This document shows positions 16,274 to 24,921 of a stretch of DNA of 64,000 nt, piece after piece; within the stretch, counting starts at the first letter, position 1, and the number at the start of each line of letters is the position of its first letter. A program made the position numbers and the translations under genes. The stretch is from an uncultured Alphaproteobacteria bacterium (GTDB lineage: Bacteria; Pseudomonadota; Alphaproteobacteria; Methylaequorales; Methylaequoraceae), in the NCBI GenBank assembly GCA_902613995.1, contig CACMJG010000006.1:36999-100998 (forward strand), given 5' to 3'. The notes beneath the pieces were generated by a model. The model worked only from the letters and a program-made list of their open reading frames with translations, ran no database searches and had not been told where the DNA came from.

Positions 16274-17299
16274 ATGAACGATAATAATCTATATAAAATA
16301 GCTGTTACTCTTTCTAAACCTCCAAAGGGTATATTAGCCGCTGACGAGAGCACCAACACAATTACAAAAAGGTTTGATAGTATCAACGTTGATTCTTCAT
16401 TTGAAAACAGAAGAAAATATAGAGAATTACTTTTTAAAACCGATGATTTAAATAAGTTTATCAGTGGGATTATATTATATGATGAAACAATTCATCAATC
16501 GACAAGTGAAGGGACCCCATTTAGTGAATTTCTTAAAAATTTAGGAATTTTAGTTGGAATAAAAGTAGATACCGGAGCTTTGCCTTTGACTTTCAACTCT
16601 CATGAAAAAATTACGGAAGGCCTCGACGGTTTAGCAAAAAGAATTGAAGGATATAAGAAATTAGGAGCAGTTTTTACTAAATGGAGAGCAATCATTGATA
16701 TCGATGACAAAAACTCAATTCCATCAGATTATGCTATAGACTTGAATTGTTTTAATTTAGCAAGGTATGCAAAGATCGTACAAGACCATGGTTTAGTTCC
16801 AATTGTCGAACCTGAAGTATTAATGGATGGGAATCACAACATTCAAAAGTGCTATAATATAACCTCTAAAACACTAAAAAGTCTATTTAATTATCTCAAG
16901 TTCCACGATGTTGATTTAAAGGGTATACTTCTTAAACCCAACATGGTTATTGCAGGAAAAAAGTGCTCTGAACAGGCTTCTGTTGAAGAGGTAGCTTCCC
17001 AAACTGTTAAATGTTTAAAAGAAAATGTCCCAGACCAAGTTCCAGGTATAGTTTTTTTATCAGGAGGACAGTCAAACGAATTGGCAACACAACATCTTAA
17101 TCAAATGAATAAATCCTCTGAAACTTTTTCCTGGAATTTAAGTTTTTCCTACGGCAGAGCTTTGCAACAACAGGCATTAACGTCGTGGCAAGGAAAAGGT
17201 GAAAATGTGAAAACTTCTCAAGATGCACTTTACAAAAGAAGTTATTTGAATTCAAGTGCCACCTTAGGAAAGTATTCAATAGATCTAGAGAACATTTAA
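16274..17299 (+). CDS. fba: Fructose-bisphosphate aldolase, class I
   Basis: Schiff-base aldolase cleaving fructose 1,6-bisphosphate to two triose phosphates. It is the animal/plant-like class I type: GILAADES at 19-26 (Asp23), GIKVDTGA (Lys97), FTKWRA (Lys136), VEPEVLMDG (Glu178), and the Schiff-base Lys221 in GILLKPNMV. The C-terminal part contains FLSGGQS and SFSYGRALQ, the phosphate-binding strands. At 341 residues it is slightly shorter than animal enzymes. The start at 16274 is four bases after pgk, and the gene sits two bases before rpe. Confidence 0.96.
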   Translation: MNDNNLYKIAVTLSKPPKGILAADESTNTITKRFDSINVDSSFENRRKYRELLFKTDDLNKFISGIILYDETIHQSTSEGTPFSEFLKNLGILVGIKVDTGALPLTFNSHEKITEGLDGLAKRIEGYKKLGAVFTKWRAIIDIDDKNSIPSDYAIDLNCFNLARYAKIVQDHGLVPIVEPEVLMDGNHNIQKCYNITSKTLKSLFNYLKFHDVDLKGILLKPNMVIAGKKCSEQASVEEVASQTVKCLKENVPDQVPGIVFLSGGQSNELATQHLNQMNKSSETFSWNLSFSYGRALQQQALTSWQGKGENVKTSQDALYKRSYLNSSATLGKYSIDLENI

Positions 17300-17301
17300 A
17301 C

Positions 17302-17952
17302 ATGAATCAAAGGGTGAAAATTGCACCATCAATTCTTTCAGCTGATTTTTCAAAACTTGGTAAAGAAATATCTGATTTAGACAAAACAAATTGTGATTAC
17401 ATACACATCGATGTTATGGACGGACATTTTGTTCCAAATCTCACCATAGGACCAAATGTTATAAAATCAATCAGACACTTCACTAAAAAAAAATTTGACG
17501 TTCACTTAATGATTGATCCTGTAAAAAAATTTATACCAGAATTTGCAAATGCTGGGTCAGATATAATCACTATTCATCAAGAAATAAATGAAGACGTGAT
17601 GGATACAGTTTTATTAATCAAAAAATTAAATAAAAAAGTGGGTATTTCTATTAAACCAAAAACATCTGCAAAATTACTTGAAAAATACTTAGACCATATA
17701 GATTTAATATTAGTTATGACTGTTGAACCAGGTTTTGGAGGACAAAGCTTCATGCACAATCAATTACAAAAAATCTCAACTATAAAAAAAATGATAGGAA
17801 ACAGACAAGTTGAACTTGAAGTTGATGGAGGAATTAATCTAGATACAGGTAGAGAAGCAATAAATGCGGGAGCAAATGTTTTAGTTTCAGGGTCTACAAT
17901 TTTTAATTCTAAAAAATATAAGAACATTATTGACGACCTCAGGAAATTATGA
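17302..17952 (+). CDS. rpe: Ribulose-phosphate 3-epimerase
   Basis: Interconverts ribulose 5-phosphate and xylulose 5-phosphate, supplying transketolase. The TIM-barrel protein of 216 residues shows APSILSADF at 8-16, HIDVMDGHFVPN at 35-46 with the metal-binding His35 and catalytic Asp37, DVHLMI, MTVEPGFGGQSF and EVDGGIN with the second catalytic Asp. Full length. It overlaps the following efflux adaptor gene by four bases. Confidence 0.97.
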   Translation: MNQRVKIAPSILSADFSKLGKEISDLDKTNCDYIHIDVMDGHFVPNLTIGPNVIKSIRHFTKKKFDVHLMIDPVKKFIPEFANAGSDIITIHQEINEDVMDTVLLIKKLNKKVGISIKPKTSAKLLEKYLDHIDLILVMTVEPGFGGQSFMHNQLQKISTIKKMIGNRQVELEVDGGINLDTGREAINAGANVLVSGSTIFNSKKYKNIIDDLRKL

Positions 17953-18950
17953 CCTTAAATTTATTTAAACTACTAGCTTTAAGTATGATTCTGTTTGATA
18001 ATGCTATCGCTCAAAATCAAATTGTTGTAGGCGCTCAAGAGCCTAAAGTAGAACAAATATCTGATATTTTAGAACTTCCTGGTTCAGTCTTAGCTAATGA
18101 GAGTGTAAAAATAACAAGCGTCGTGTCTGAAAAAATTAACAAAATATTATTTGATGAAGGTATGTTTGTAAAAAAAAATCAACTATTAATCGAATTATTG
18201 GATAATGAAGAAAAGGCTATTCTAGATCAAGTAAATGCAGAGTTGAAAGAGGCTAATATAAATTATAACAGAGCACTAAAACTATCTGAAAAAGGAAATA
18301 TTTCTCAATCTGCATTAGATAATAGGCTTATGAATAAAAAAAAATTATCAGGAAAAATTAATGAAATAACCGCTCAACTTGAAGATCATAGGATTACAGC
18401 ACCGTTTGATGGAGTTACAGGGATTAGAAACTTTAGTGAAGGATCATTTGTTAAACCAGGTGACATTATTACTGAGTTGCACGATATAAAAACCCTAAAA
18501 ATTCAAGTTTACGTACCTGAAAGTTTTTCTAATAAAATTCAAAAAGGTGATGTTTTCGCACTGGAAAAGAGTAACAATATCCCAAAAAATACTAGTGGGA
18601 AAATTTATGTAATTGATCCGATAATTGACAAAAATACGAGGTCATTCAAAGTTCTAGGTAAAATTGAAAATCCAGAAAGTAAAATAAAACCTGGAATGAT
18701 GGTAAATTTAAAAATTCCTTTAGATGAAAGAAAATCTTATGTCATAAGAGAAAATTCAATTATTAATGAGGATGATATTTCTTATGTTTTTCTTGTGGAT
18801 AAGGATAATAAGATAATTAAAAAAAAGGTAGAATTAGGAATTAGAAAAGACGGTATGGTTGAAATTATTGAAGGACTTAATTCCAATGATGTTGTTGTTT
18901 TCGAAGGAATAAATAAAATACAAGAAGGATCCTTGGTGACAGTAAAATGA
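17949..18950 (+). CDS. RND efflux periplasmic adaptor (membrane fusion protein)
   Basis: A 333-residue HlyD/AcrA-type adaptor with a signal peptide (about 1-21, ending AIAQ). Domains in order are a beta-barrel start, a lipoyl half with GSVLANESVKI, a short alpha hairpin (about residues 90-135), the second lipoyl half ITAPFDGVTGIRNFSEG, then the beta-barrel IYVIDPIIDKNTRSFKV and the membrane-proximal domain ending DVVVFEGINKIQEGS. It has no lipobox, so it is probably held by assembly with the pump encoded next, whose start overlaps by four bases. Substrate cannot be read from sequence. Confidence 0.9.
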   Translation: MTLNLFKLLALSMILFDNAIAQNQIVVGAQEPKVEQISDILELPGSVLANESVKITSVVSEKINKILFDEGMFVKKNQLLIELLDNEEKAILDQVNAELKEANINYNRALKLSEKGNISQSALDNRLMNKKKLSGKINEITAQLEDHRITAPFDGVTGIRNFSEGSFVKPGDIITELHDIKTLKIQVYVPESFSNKIQKGDVFALEKSNNIPKNTSGKIYVIDPIIDKNTRSFKVLGKIENPESKIKPGMMVNLKIPLDERKSYVIRENSIINEDDISYVFLVDKDNKIIKKKVELGIRKDGMVEIIEGLNSNDVVVFEGINKIQEGSLVTVK

Positions 18951-21900
18951 ACCCTTCAGAGTTTTTTATTAAAAAACCAGTGTTCTGCTCAGTTCTAGCA
19001 ATTTTTCTAGTTGTACTTGGATTTATATCATTAAAAGAACTCCCCCTCAGACAATTTCCAGATATAGAAAGGTCTGAAATAACTATAGACACTCTATATT
19101 CTGGTGCAGCATCTGAAATCATAGAAACAAAAATAACTGAAATAATAGAAGGGCAGATTAGTGGTATTGATGGTATTGAATCTATTTCTTCCGTTAGTAG
19201 AGATGGGAGATCAAAAGTAACAATTGAATTTAAAATTGATAAGGAAATTAATGAAGCAGCAAATGATGTAAGAGATGCAGTTGCAAGAATCTCAGACAAT
19301 CTTCCAAAAGATTCTGATCCCCCAGAAATTTCCAAAATTGATTCGGATGCAAATGCAATAATGTGGCTAAATTTGACATCTAACGATATAAATCAACTTG
19401 AACTAACTGACTATGCTGAAAGGTTTTTAATTGATAGACTTTCAGTGATTCCTGGTGTTGCGAAAGTTAGGATATCTGGTGGGAAAAAAAAATCTCTGAG
19501 AGTTTGGGTCGATCCAGTAAAACTTTCACAATACAGTATTTCAGTGAATGAAATAGAACAAAAAATACTTAGTGAAAATGTTGAAATTCCTGCAGGAAGA
19601 ATAGAATCTAAATTTAGAGATTATACCGTCAAGCTTGAGAGTGGTTATAAAACCGCAAATGACTTCAGGAATTTAGTTATAAAGAAAGTTGATGATTTTT
19701 CATTCGTACGTCTAAGTGATGTTGCAAAAATTGAAATAGGTCCAGAAGAAACCAGACAAATTTTTAGGGGAAATGCGGAGGAAATGATTGGACTTGGTAT
19801 CTTAAAACAAAAATCTGCAAACCTGATAGATGTAACAGACAGAATTAAAGATGAATTTGAAAAAATTCAAAGTGAACTTCCAAAAAATATAAAAATTTAC
19901 CAAAGCTACGACACTTCTCTTTTTGTATCTGAAGCACTCCAGGAAGTAATATTTACTCTTTGTTTTGCAATGTTTTTGGTAACAATAATAATTTTAGTAT
20001 TTCTTAGAAATATAAAAAGTACTTTGATTCCAGTAGTTACAGTTCCAATTTCAATCGTATCAACCTTTATTTTTCTAAATTTTTTCGGTTTTTCTTTAAA
20101 TTTAATTACTCTATTGGCACTGGTTTTATGCACTGGGTTAGTAATTGATGATTCAATTGTAATGCTTGAAAATATCCACAAGAAAGTTGAAGAAGGTGAA
20201 TCTAAATTTCAAGCATCAATTAATGGTTCAAAGGAGGTAATATTTGCAATATTGTCAACATCTGTTGTTTTAATTAGTATTTTTATGCCAATTATTTTTT
20301 TAGAAGGAGACACCGCAAAGTTATTTTTAGAATTATCGATAACCATTATTTCTGCAGTTTTTTTTTCTACAGTAATATCAATAACGCTAACACCAATGCT
20401 ATGTTCAAAAATTTTGAATCATTCACAACAAAAAAAGCAATCTAAACCTTTTTTAGAGTTTTATTTAAAATTATTAAAATTTCTTCTTCAAAATAAATTT
20501 ATTTATGTATTAATAATTATTCCGATGATCTTCTTTTCCTATCATCTCTATAAAAAAATCGCCAAAGAATTTGCTCCCCAAGAAGATAGAGGGGTTTTTA
20601 TAATGGTAATGGAGTCACCAGAGGGCAGTACTTTTGAAAACACTGTTAATCAAATGCTAAAGCTAGAAGAAAAATTAATCGATTTAAATGAAAACAATGA
20701 AGCAAAAAGAATTTTATTAAGAGTCCCTAGAAGTTTTTCAGGCACAGAAAACTTTAGTGATGGTTTAGGAATTATAGTACTGAATCACTGGGATGAACGC
20801 AGAAAAATTTGGGAAATAATAAAGGATTTCAGAATGGTTTCAAAAGATGTTACGGATTCAAATGTAATAATTTTTCCTCCAAGAGGCTTAGGACAAAGAA
20901 GATCAGGCCAACAACTTCAATTTGTAATATCTGGAGATAGCTATTCAGACATAAATAAAAATATGAGTATTATCTTAGATGAATTAAAAACAAATGAAAA
21001 CTTTCTTTTTACTAGAATTGACTACAAAAAGAATAGACCTCAACTTAGAGTAAAAATTGATAGAAATAAGTCTTCTGATCTTAAAGTTACGAATAGTGAG
21101 ATTGGTAGGACTCTTGAAATACTTCTAGCAGGAAGAAAAATCAATACTTTCATAGAAAATGGGGAGGAATATTATGTTATAGTTCAATCCAAAAAAGAAA
21201 ATAGAAAGAATATAAAAGACATAGGTGCATTTGAAGTAAAAAATTTAGATGGTAGATATATAAGGTTAGATAATTTATTGGAATTTAAGGAAGTAACTGA
21301 AGCAAAAGAGTTAAATAGATACAATAAAATGAGGTCAATCACTCTTAGCGCGGGACTCAAAAAAGGGTACTCGCTGGGAGAAGCAATTGAATATCTTGAA
21401 AAAATTTCAAAGGATAAACTTAAAGGAAATTATAAAATTGATTTTAAAGGACAAAGTAAAGAATACAAAAAATCGATGAATCAATTTTATTTTTTATTTT
21501 TAGTTTCAATTTTATTTGTTTATCTAGTTTTATGTGCACAGTTTGAAAGTTTTAAATTTCCACTAATAATCATGTTATCTGTTCCAATGACATTAATGGC
21601 ACCGCTCGCAGCAATTATTCTTTTTGAAAATTCATTAAATATCTTTAGTCAAATTGGATTAATAATTCTAATAGGTATTTCGGCTAAAAACGGTATTTTA
21701 ATTGTTGAGTTTGCCAGGCAGATGAAAATAAAAGGAAAAAATTCCTACAACTCCATAATTGACGCATGTAAAATGAGATTTAGACCGATAATAATGACAG
21801 GCTTTTCAACTGTAATTGGGATTGCGCCACTTCTTATTGGATCAGGAGCAGGATATGAATCTAGGCTTACAATTGGAATAGTTTTAGTTTCAGGTATAAT

Positions 21901-21964
21901 TTTCTCAATAATTCTAACTTTACTTTTCACTCCATTTTTTTTTAAAATTTTAGATAAAGATTAG
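18947..21964 (+). CDS. RND efflux pump, inner-membrane transporter (HAE1-like)
   Basis: A 1005-residue proton-driven pump of the AcrB/MexF family. N-terminal FFIKKPVFCSVLAIFLV is the first membrane helix; the periplasmic porter region follows (IDGIESISSVSRDG, VRDAVARISDNLP). The helix-4 proton-relay segment has the paired acids in GLVIDDSIVMLENIHKK, a hallmark of this family, and IGISAKNGILIVEFARQ is the helix-10 segment with its Lys. The repeat structure and length are normal. It forms a pair with the adaptor gene; no outer-membrane TolC gene is present, so TolC must be encoded elsewhere. Confidence 0.93.
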   Translation: MNPSEFFIKKPVFCSVLAIFLVVLGFISLKELPLRQFPDIERSEITIDTLYSGAASEIIETKITEIIEGQISGIDGIESISSVSRDGRSKVTIEFKIDKEINEAANDVRDAVARISDNLPKDSDPPEISKIDSDANAIMWLNLTSNDINQLELTDYAERFLIDRLSVIPGVAKVRISGGKKKSLRVWVDPVKLSQYSISVNEIEQKILSENVEIPAGRIESKFRDYTVKLESGYKTANDFRNLVIKKVDDFSFVRLSDVAKIEIGPEETRQIFRGNAEEMIGLGILKQKSANLIDVTDRIKDEFEKIQSELPKNIKIYQSYDTSLFVSEALQEVIFTLCFAMFLVTIIILVFLRNIKSTLIPVVTVPISIVSTFIFLNFFGFSLNLITLLALVLCTGLVIDDSIVMLENIHKKVEEGESKFQASINGSKEVIFAILSTSVVLISIFMPIIFLEGDTAKLFLELSITIISAVFFSTVISITLTPMLCSKILNHSQQKKQSKPFLEFYLKLLKFLLQNKFIYVLIIIPMIFFSYHLYKKIAKEFAPQEDRGVFIMVMESPEGSTFENTVNQMLKLEEKLIDLNENNEAKRILLRVPRSFSGTENFSDGLGIIVLNHWDERRKIWEIIKDFRMVSKDVTDSNVIIFPPRGLGQRRSGQQLQFVISGDSYSDINKNMSIILDELKTNENFLFTRIDYKKNRPQLRVKIDRNKSSDLKVTNSEIGRTLEILLAGRKINTFIENGEEYYVIVQSKKENRKNIKDIGAFEVKNLDGRYIRLDNLLEFKEVTEAKELNRYNKMRSITLSAGLKKGYSLGEAIEYLEKISKDKLKGNYKIDFKGQSKEYKKSMNQFYFLFLVSILFVYLVLCAQFESFKFPLIIMLSVPMTLMAPLAAIILFENSLNIFSQIGLIILIGISAKNGILIVEFARQMKIKGKNSYNSIIDACKMRFRPIIMTGFSTVIGIAPLLIGSGAGYESRLTIGIVLVSGIIFSIILTLLFTPFFFKILDKD

Positions 21965-21972
21965 TGAAATAC

Positions 21973-23625
21973 TTAGGATCTAATTTCTTCAAAGTTATTT
22001 TTAGTAAAAAAACTTTCATCAACTTCAAATTCGTCTAGGCGCAAGGAATAGTAATTATTAAACCATGATTTTATTTTTTTATGAATTTTAGAATCATATT
22101 CTAAATTTAAACATTTTGTAACTGTTTTCATATAGTTTAAAACCTTCCCTTTTTTTACAATTTCATTACCATTTTTAAAAACATACTCGGCAGCTCTAAA
22201 CATGTCATCAATGGATTTATTTGGATTATATATTGATATGTCAGCTACAGAACCAGGCTTTAAAGAACCTCTATCCTTTAAACCTAAAATTTTAGCTGGA
22301 GCAGCTCTTGTCATTATAACAATTTCATATAGATTATATGTTCTTTTTATAGATTTAATGTTTCCAATCTCTTTGGCATTAATATTAATTTTATCTATTT
22401 CTGAGTTTCTAAAATCCAAGTCCATTAGCAGTCTTATCAATTCAGGGTAAGAAGTAAATGGCGCACCATTAGGATGGTCAGTTGTGAGAAAAACTCTCCA
22501 GGGATCTTTTATCATTAAAAAGAGTTCCAGACCAATCGACCATTGGAGTGCATTAACAAAATTTTTTTGCTTATATTCGTAGGGTATTACACCTCCTCCT
22601 CCGTCTTCAACCTCAGAAATTACCCATTTTTTTGGATGTGCATTTGATTTGGCTTGATTTTGTTTCCAAATATCTGACGAAATTGTAACTGTTGGTTTGA
22701 ACATCACTTGTCCAATATCAACAGAAATGTTTTGGTTTTTATTAATTTTGTCAGCTAACCTCAACGCTCCAGACGAAAAACCTCTCTTTCCTTCATCTGC
22801 ATAACCGTAAAACTGTACATGCGCTAGATGCATTCTCCTCCCTTGAGCTGCATCAATAGTATCTATTATAGAATCTACATTCCCTGCCATTCCAAGATTA
22901 TTACAATGCACATGAATAGGATGAGGAATTCGTAAATTTTCATTTGAAATGTTTAGAGCCTCGAGAATTTCTCTAGAACTAACACCATATTGCGGTACTA
23001 TATCATCTAAACCAAAATTTTCAGATTCTCCTTTGTATTTAAATAATTCAGTTCCTCCTGCATTAATAACTTTGAGGCCTAAGCTTTTTGAAGAATTAAC
23101 ATTCCATGCTACGTAATCGTCAATATAGGATTGTCCTCGTTGCTGGTTTAAAGCATCAAGTAAAAAATTATCATTTCCAACTATAGCGAGACAACCTTTG
23201 TCAATCATGGGTATTTTCTCTAATTCTAATTGCGTCAAAAAGGAGTTGATAGGTGTTACTGCTGGTTCAATGACTGTTGTAAAGCCCATTTCTGCATATC
23301 TATACCCAGTACCTTCTGATGTCCATCTAGAATTAAATCCAGGTAAAAAACTTTTTCTTTTAAGATTATTTTCTAGAAAGTTGGAATGAATTTCTGGGGA
23401 TAAAAGCCTTGCATTGTTTACGTTTCCACCCGCAATATGTGAATGAATGTCTATCCCCCCTGCCATTACAACCATTCCCTTGACATCATAAACAATATTA
23501 TATTTTGCAGACTCTGAAGCAGAAGGATTTGTAATAAATCCGTTCTCAACGAAGATATCTTGAATTTTTCCATTTAAGTTTTGTGTAGGATCAATAACTG
23601 CCCCATTTACGATTTTAAATTTCAT
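21973..23625 (-). CDS. fhcA: Formyltransferase/hydrolase complex subunit A (formylmethanofuran dehydrogenase subunit A family)
   Basis: A 550-residue amidohydrolase-fold protein. The metal-binding DIHSH (His61, His63) is followed by IAGGNVNNARLL, which with IHVHCNNLGMAGN, LAHVQFYGYADE, SVDIGQVMF and TTDHPNGAPF is the signature of FwdA/FhcA and not of other amidohydrolases. In methylotrophic bacteria FhcA is the hydrolytic subunit that releases formate in the tetrahydromethanopterin-linked formaldehyde pathway, with FhcB, C and D as partners. None of them is adjacent here. A longer reading from 23688 is possible, but the ATG at 23625 begins the family's MKFKIVNG. Transcribed alone, divergent from folE. 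Confidence 0.85.
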   Translation of the reverse strand: MKFKIVNGAVIDPTQNLNGKIQDIFVENGFITNPSASESAKYNIVYDVKGMVVMAGGIDIHSHIAGGNVNNARLLSPEIHSNFLENNLKRKSFLPGFNSRWTSEGTGYRYAEMGFTTVIEPAVTPINSFLTQLELEKIPMIDKGCLAIVGNDNFLLDALNQQRGQSYIDDYVAWNVNSSKSLGLKVINAGGTELFKYKGESENFGLDDIVPQYGVSSREILEALNISNENLRIPHPIHVHCNNLGMAGNVDSIIDTIDAAQGRRMHLAHVQFYGYADEGKRGFSSGALRLADKINKNQNISVDIGQVMFKPTVTISSDIWKQNQAKSNAHPKKWVISEVEDGGGGVIPYEYKQKNFVNALQWSIGLELFLMIKDPWRVFLTTDHPNGAPFTSYPELIRLLMDLDFRNSEIDKININAKEIGNIKSIKRTYNLYEIVIMTRAAPAKILGLKDRGSLKPGSVADISIYNPNKSIDDMFRAAEYVFKNGNEIVKKGKVLNYMKTVTKCLNLEYDSKIHKKIKSWFNNYYSLRLDEFEVDESFFTKNNFEEIRS

Positions 23626-23729
23626 TTTGCAAATTTTACATTTAAGTAGTATTAAATATATTACTTTAAATTTTTTTTTTAAACACAAGATAAATATTTA
23701 TAAATATTAATTATCAAAAGAAAGTAACC

Positions 23730-24341
23730 ATGGATTCAAGCTCTCCAAAAAATGTTAAAATCGCACTTCAAAATAAAGTAACAAGAAAAGAAGCTGAAAA
23801 AGCAGTCGAAACTCTTATTAAGTGGGCTGGAGACGATCCCGATAGAGAAGGGTTACGTGAGACCCCAAAAAGAGTAATTAACGCATTTGAAGAATTCTTT
23901 TCTGGATACAACGAATCTGCCGAGAAATATCTTTCCAAAACTTTTGAGGATGTTCAAGGTTACAAAGACATGGTCATGCTCAAAGACATCCCTTTTAATT
24001 CTCACTGTGAACATCATATGGTTCCAATCATTGGTATTGCCCATATCGCCTACATACCTGTTAAAAAAGTAGTCGGCATTTCCAAATTAGCAAGAACAGT
24101 TGAAATTTTTGCCAGAAGACTTCAAACACAAGAAACTATGACACAGCAAATAGCTACGTCTATTCACAATGCCATGAAACCAAAAGGTGTTGCAGTTTTC
24201 ATAAAAGCAATTCATCAATGTATGACAACAAGAGGAGTTGAGAAACCAAACGTATCGACAATTACAAATACTTTTCTCGGTGATTTTAGAACAAACCATG
24301 ATCTTCAAAGACAATTTCTAAATTATATTTCAAATTCATGA
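23730..24341 (+). CDS. folE: GTP cyclohydrolase I
   Basis: Makes 7,8-dihydroneopterin triphosphate from GTP, the first step of folate and other pterin synthesis. The 203-residue protein shows REGLRETPKR, the zinc-binding SHCEHHMVP, and HQCMTTRGV with the third zinc cysteine. QTQETMTQQIA and the ending FLNYISN are typical. It overlaps hisI by four bases. Beside an fhcA gene, a contribution to methanopterin-type cofactors can be imagined, but folate is enough to explain it. Confidence 0.96.
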   Translation: MDSSSPKNVKIALQNKVTRKEAEKAVETLIKWAGDDPDREGLRETPKRVINAFEEFFSGYNESAEKYLSKTFEDVQGYKDMVMLKDIPFNSHCEHHMVPIIGIAHIAYIPVKKVVGISKLARTVEIFARRLQTQETMTQQIATSIHNAMKPKGVAVFIKAIHQCMTTRGVEKPNVSTITNTFLGDFRTNHDLQRQFLNYISNS

Positions 24342-24811
24342 TAAAAGAATTTTCTACAAGAAAATCCGTAGAAGAGGTCGAAGAAGGTGAAACTTTGCAA
24401 CCAAAGTTTGATCACAATAATTTAATTCCTGTAATTACGGTAGACCAGTCAAATAGCGAAATTTTAATGCACGGGTATATGAATCAAGAGGCCTTCAGAT
24501 TATCAATGCAAACAAAAGAAGCCCATTATTGGTCTCGCAGTCGTAAATGTATTTGGAAAAAAGGAGAGACTAGCGGATTAATTCAAAAAATTAAAGAAAT
24601 CAAAATAGATGATGATCAAGATTGTGTGATTTTTAAAGTTGCTCTTGGTGGTTTAAAAGCTAGTTGTCATGTTGGTTATAAATCATGTTTTTATAGAAAA
24701 ATAACCTTGGAGGAAGGTCAGTACATAGATAAACTTGAGTTTACTGAAAAAGAAAAAGTCTTTGATCCACAAGAGATTTATGGCAATGCTCCAAACCCGA
24801 CCAAACTTTAA
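24338..24811 (+). CDS. hisI: Phosphoribosyl-AMP cyclohydrolase
   Basis: Opens the purine ring of phosphoribosyl-AMP in histidine synthesis. The 157-residue, stand-alone form carries EAHYWSRSRKCIWKKGETSG (two hallmark stretches of the active site and a zinc/magnesium site), DDDQDCVIFKV and ASCHVGYKSCFYR. It lacks the fused HisE pyrophosphohydrolase domain, as in other alphaproteobacteria. Its start overlaps folE, and the intergenic region that follows carries a promoter for the aldehyde dehydrogenase gene. Confidence 0.95.
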   Translation: MIKEFSTRKSVEEVEEGETLQPKFDHNNLIPVITVDQSNSEILMHGYMNQEAFRLSMQTKEAHYWSRSRKCIWKKGETSGLIQKIKEIKIDDDQDCVIFKVALGGLKASCHVGYKSCFYRKITLEEGQYIDKLEFTEKEKVFDPQEIYGNAPNPTKL

Positions 24812-24843
24812 ATAAAACCTAGATTAAATTATTTTTTTAAATT

Positions 24844-24880
24844 CAACAATTGTTGTAATTAGCTATCACTGTGTTAATAT
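24844..24880 (+). promoter_or_regulatory. Candidate promoter with a 12-base palindrome, upstream of the aldehyde dehydrogenase gene
   Basis: The sequence CAACAATTGTTG at 24844-24855 reads the same on both strands. It overlaps TTGTAA (24853-24858), which stands 16 bases before TAATAT (24875-24880), a plausible -35/-10 pair for the dehydrogenase gene that starts 42 bases later. A palindrome placed on a -35 suggests an operator for a dimeric regulator. The regulator is not identified. Confidence 0.4.
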
Positions 24881-24921
24881 TTTATTAAAGTTAAATAAAC
24901 ATTTATTGGAGGAAATAAAAA

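Noticed and set aside
13115..17952. A Calvin-cycle operon
   Set aside because: tkt, pgk, fba and rpe are present, but no rubisco, phosphoribulokinase or gap is seen here; a heterotrophic role is simpler.
21973..23625. Dihydropyrimidinase or hydantoinase for the amidohydrolase
   Set aside because: The AGGNVNNAR, LAHVQFYGYADE and TTDHPNGAPF stretches are specific to FwdA/FhcA.
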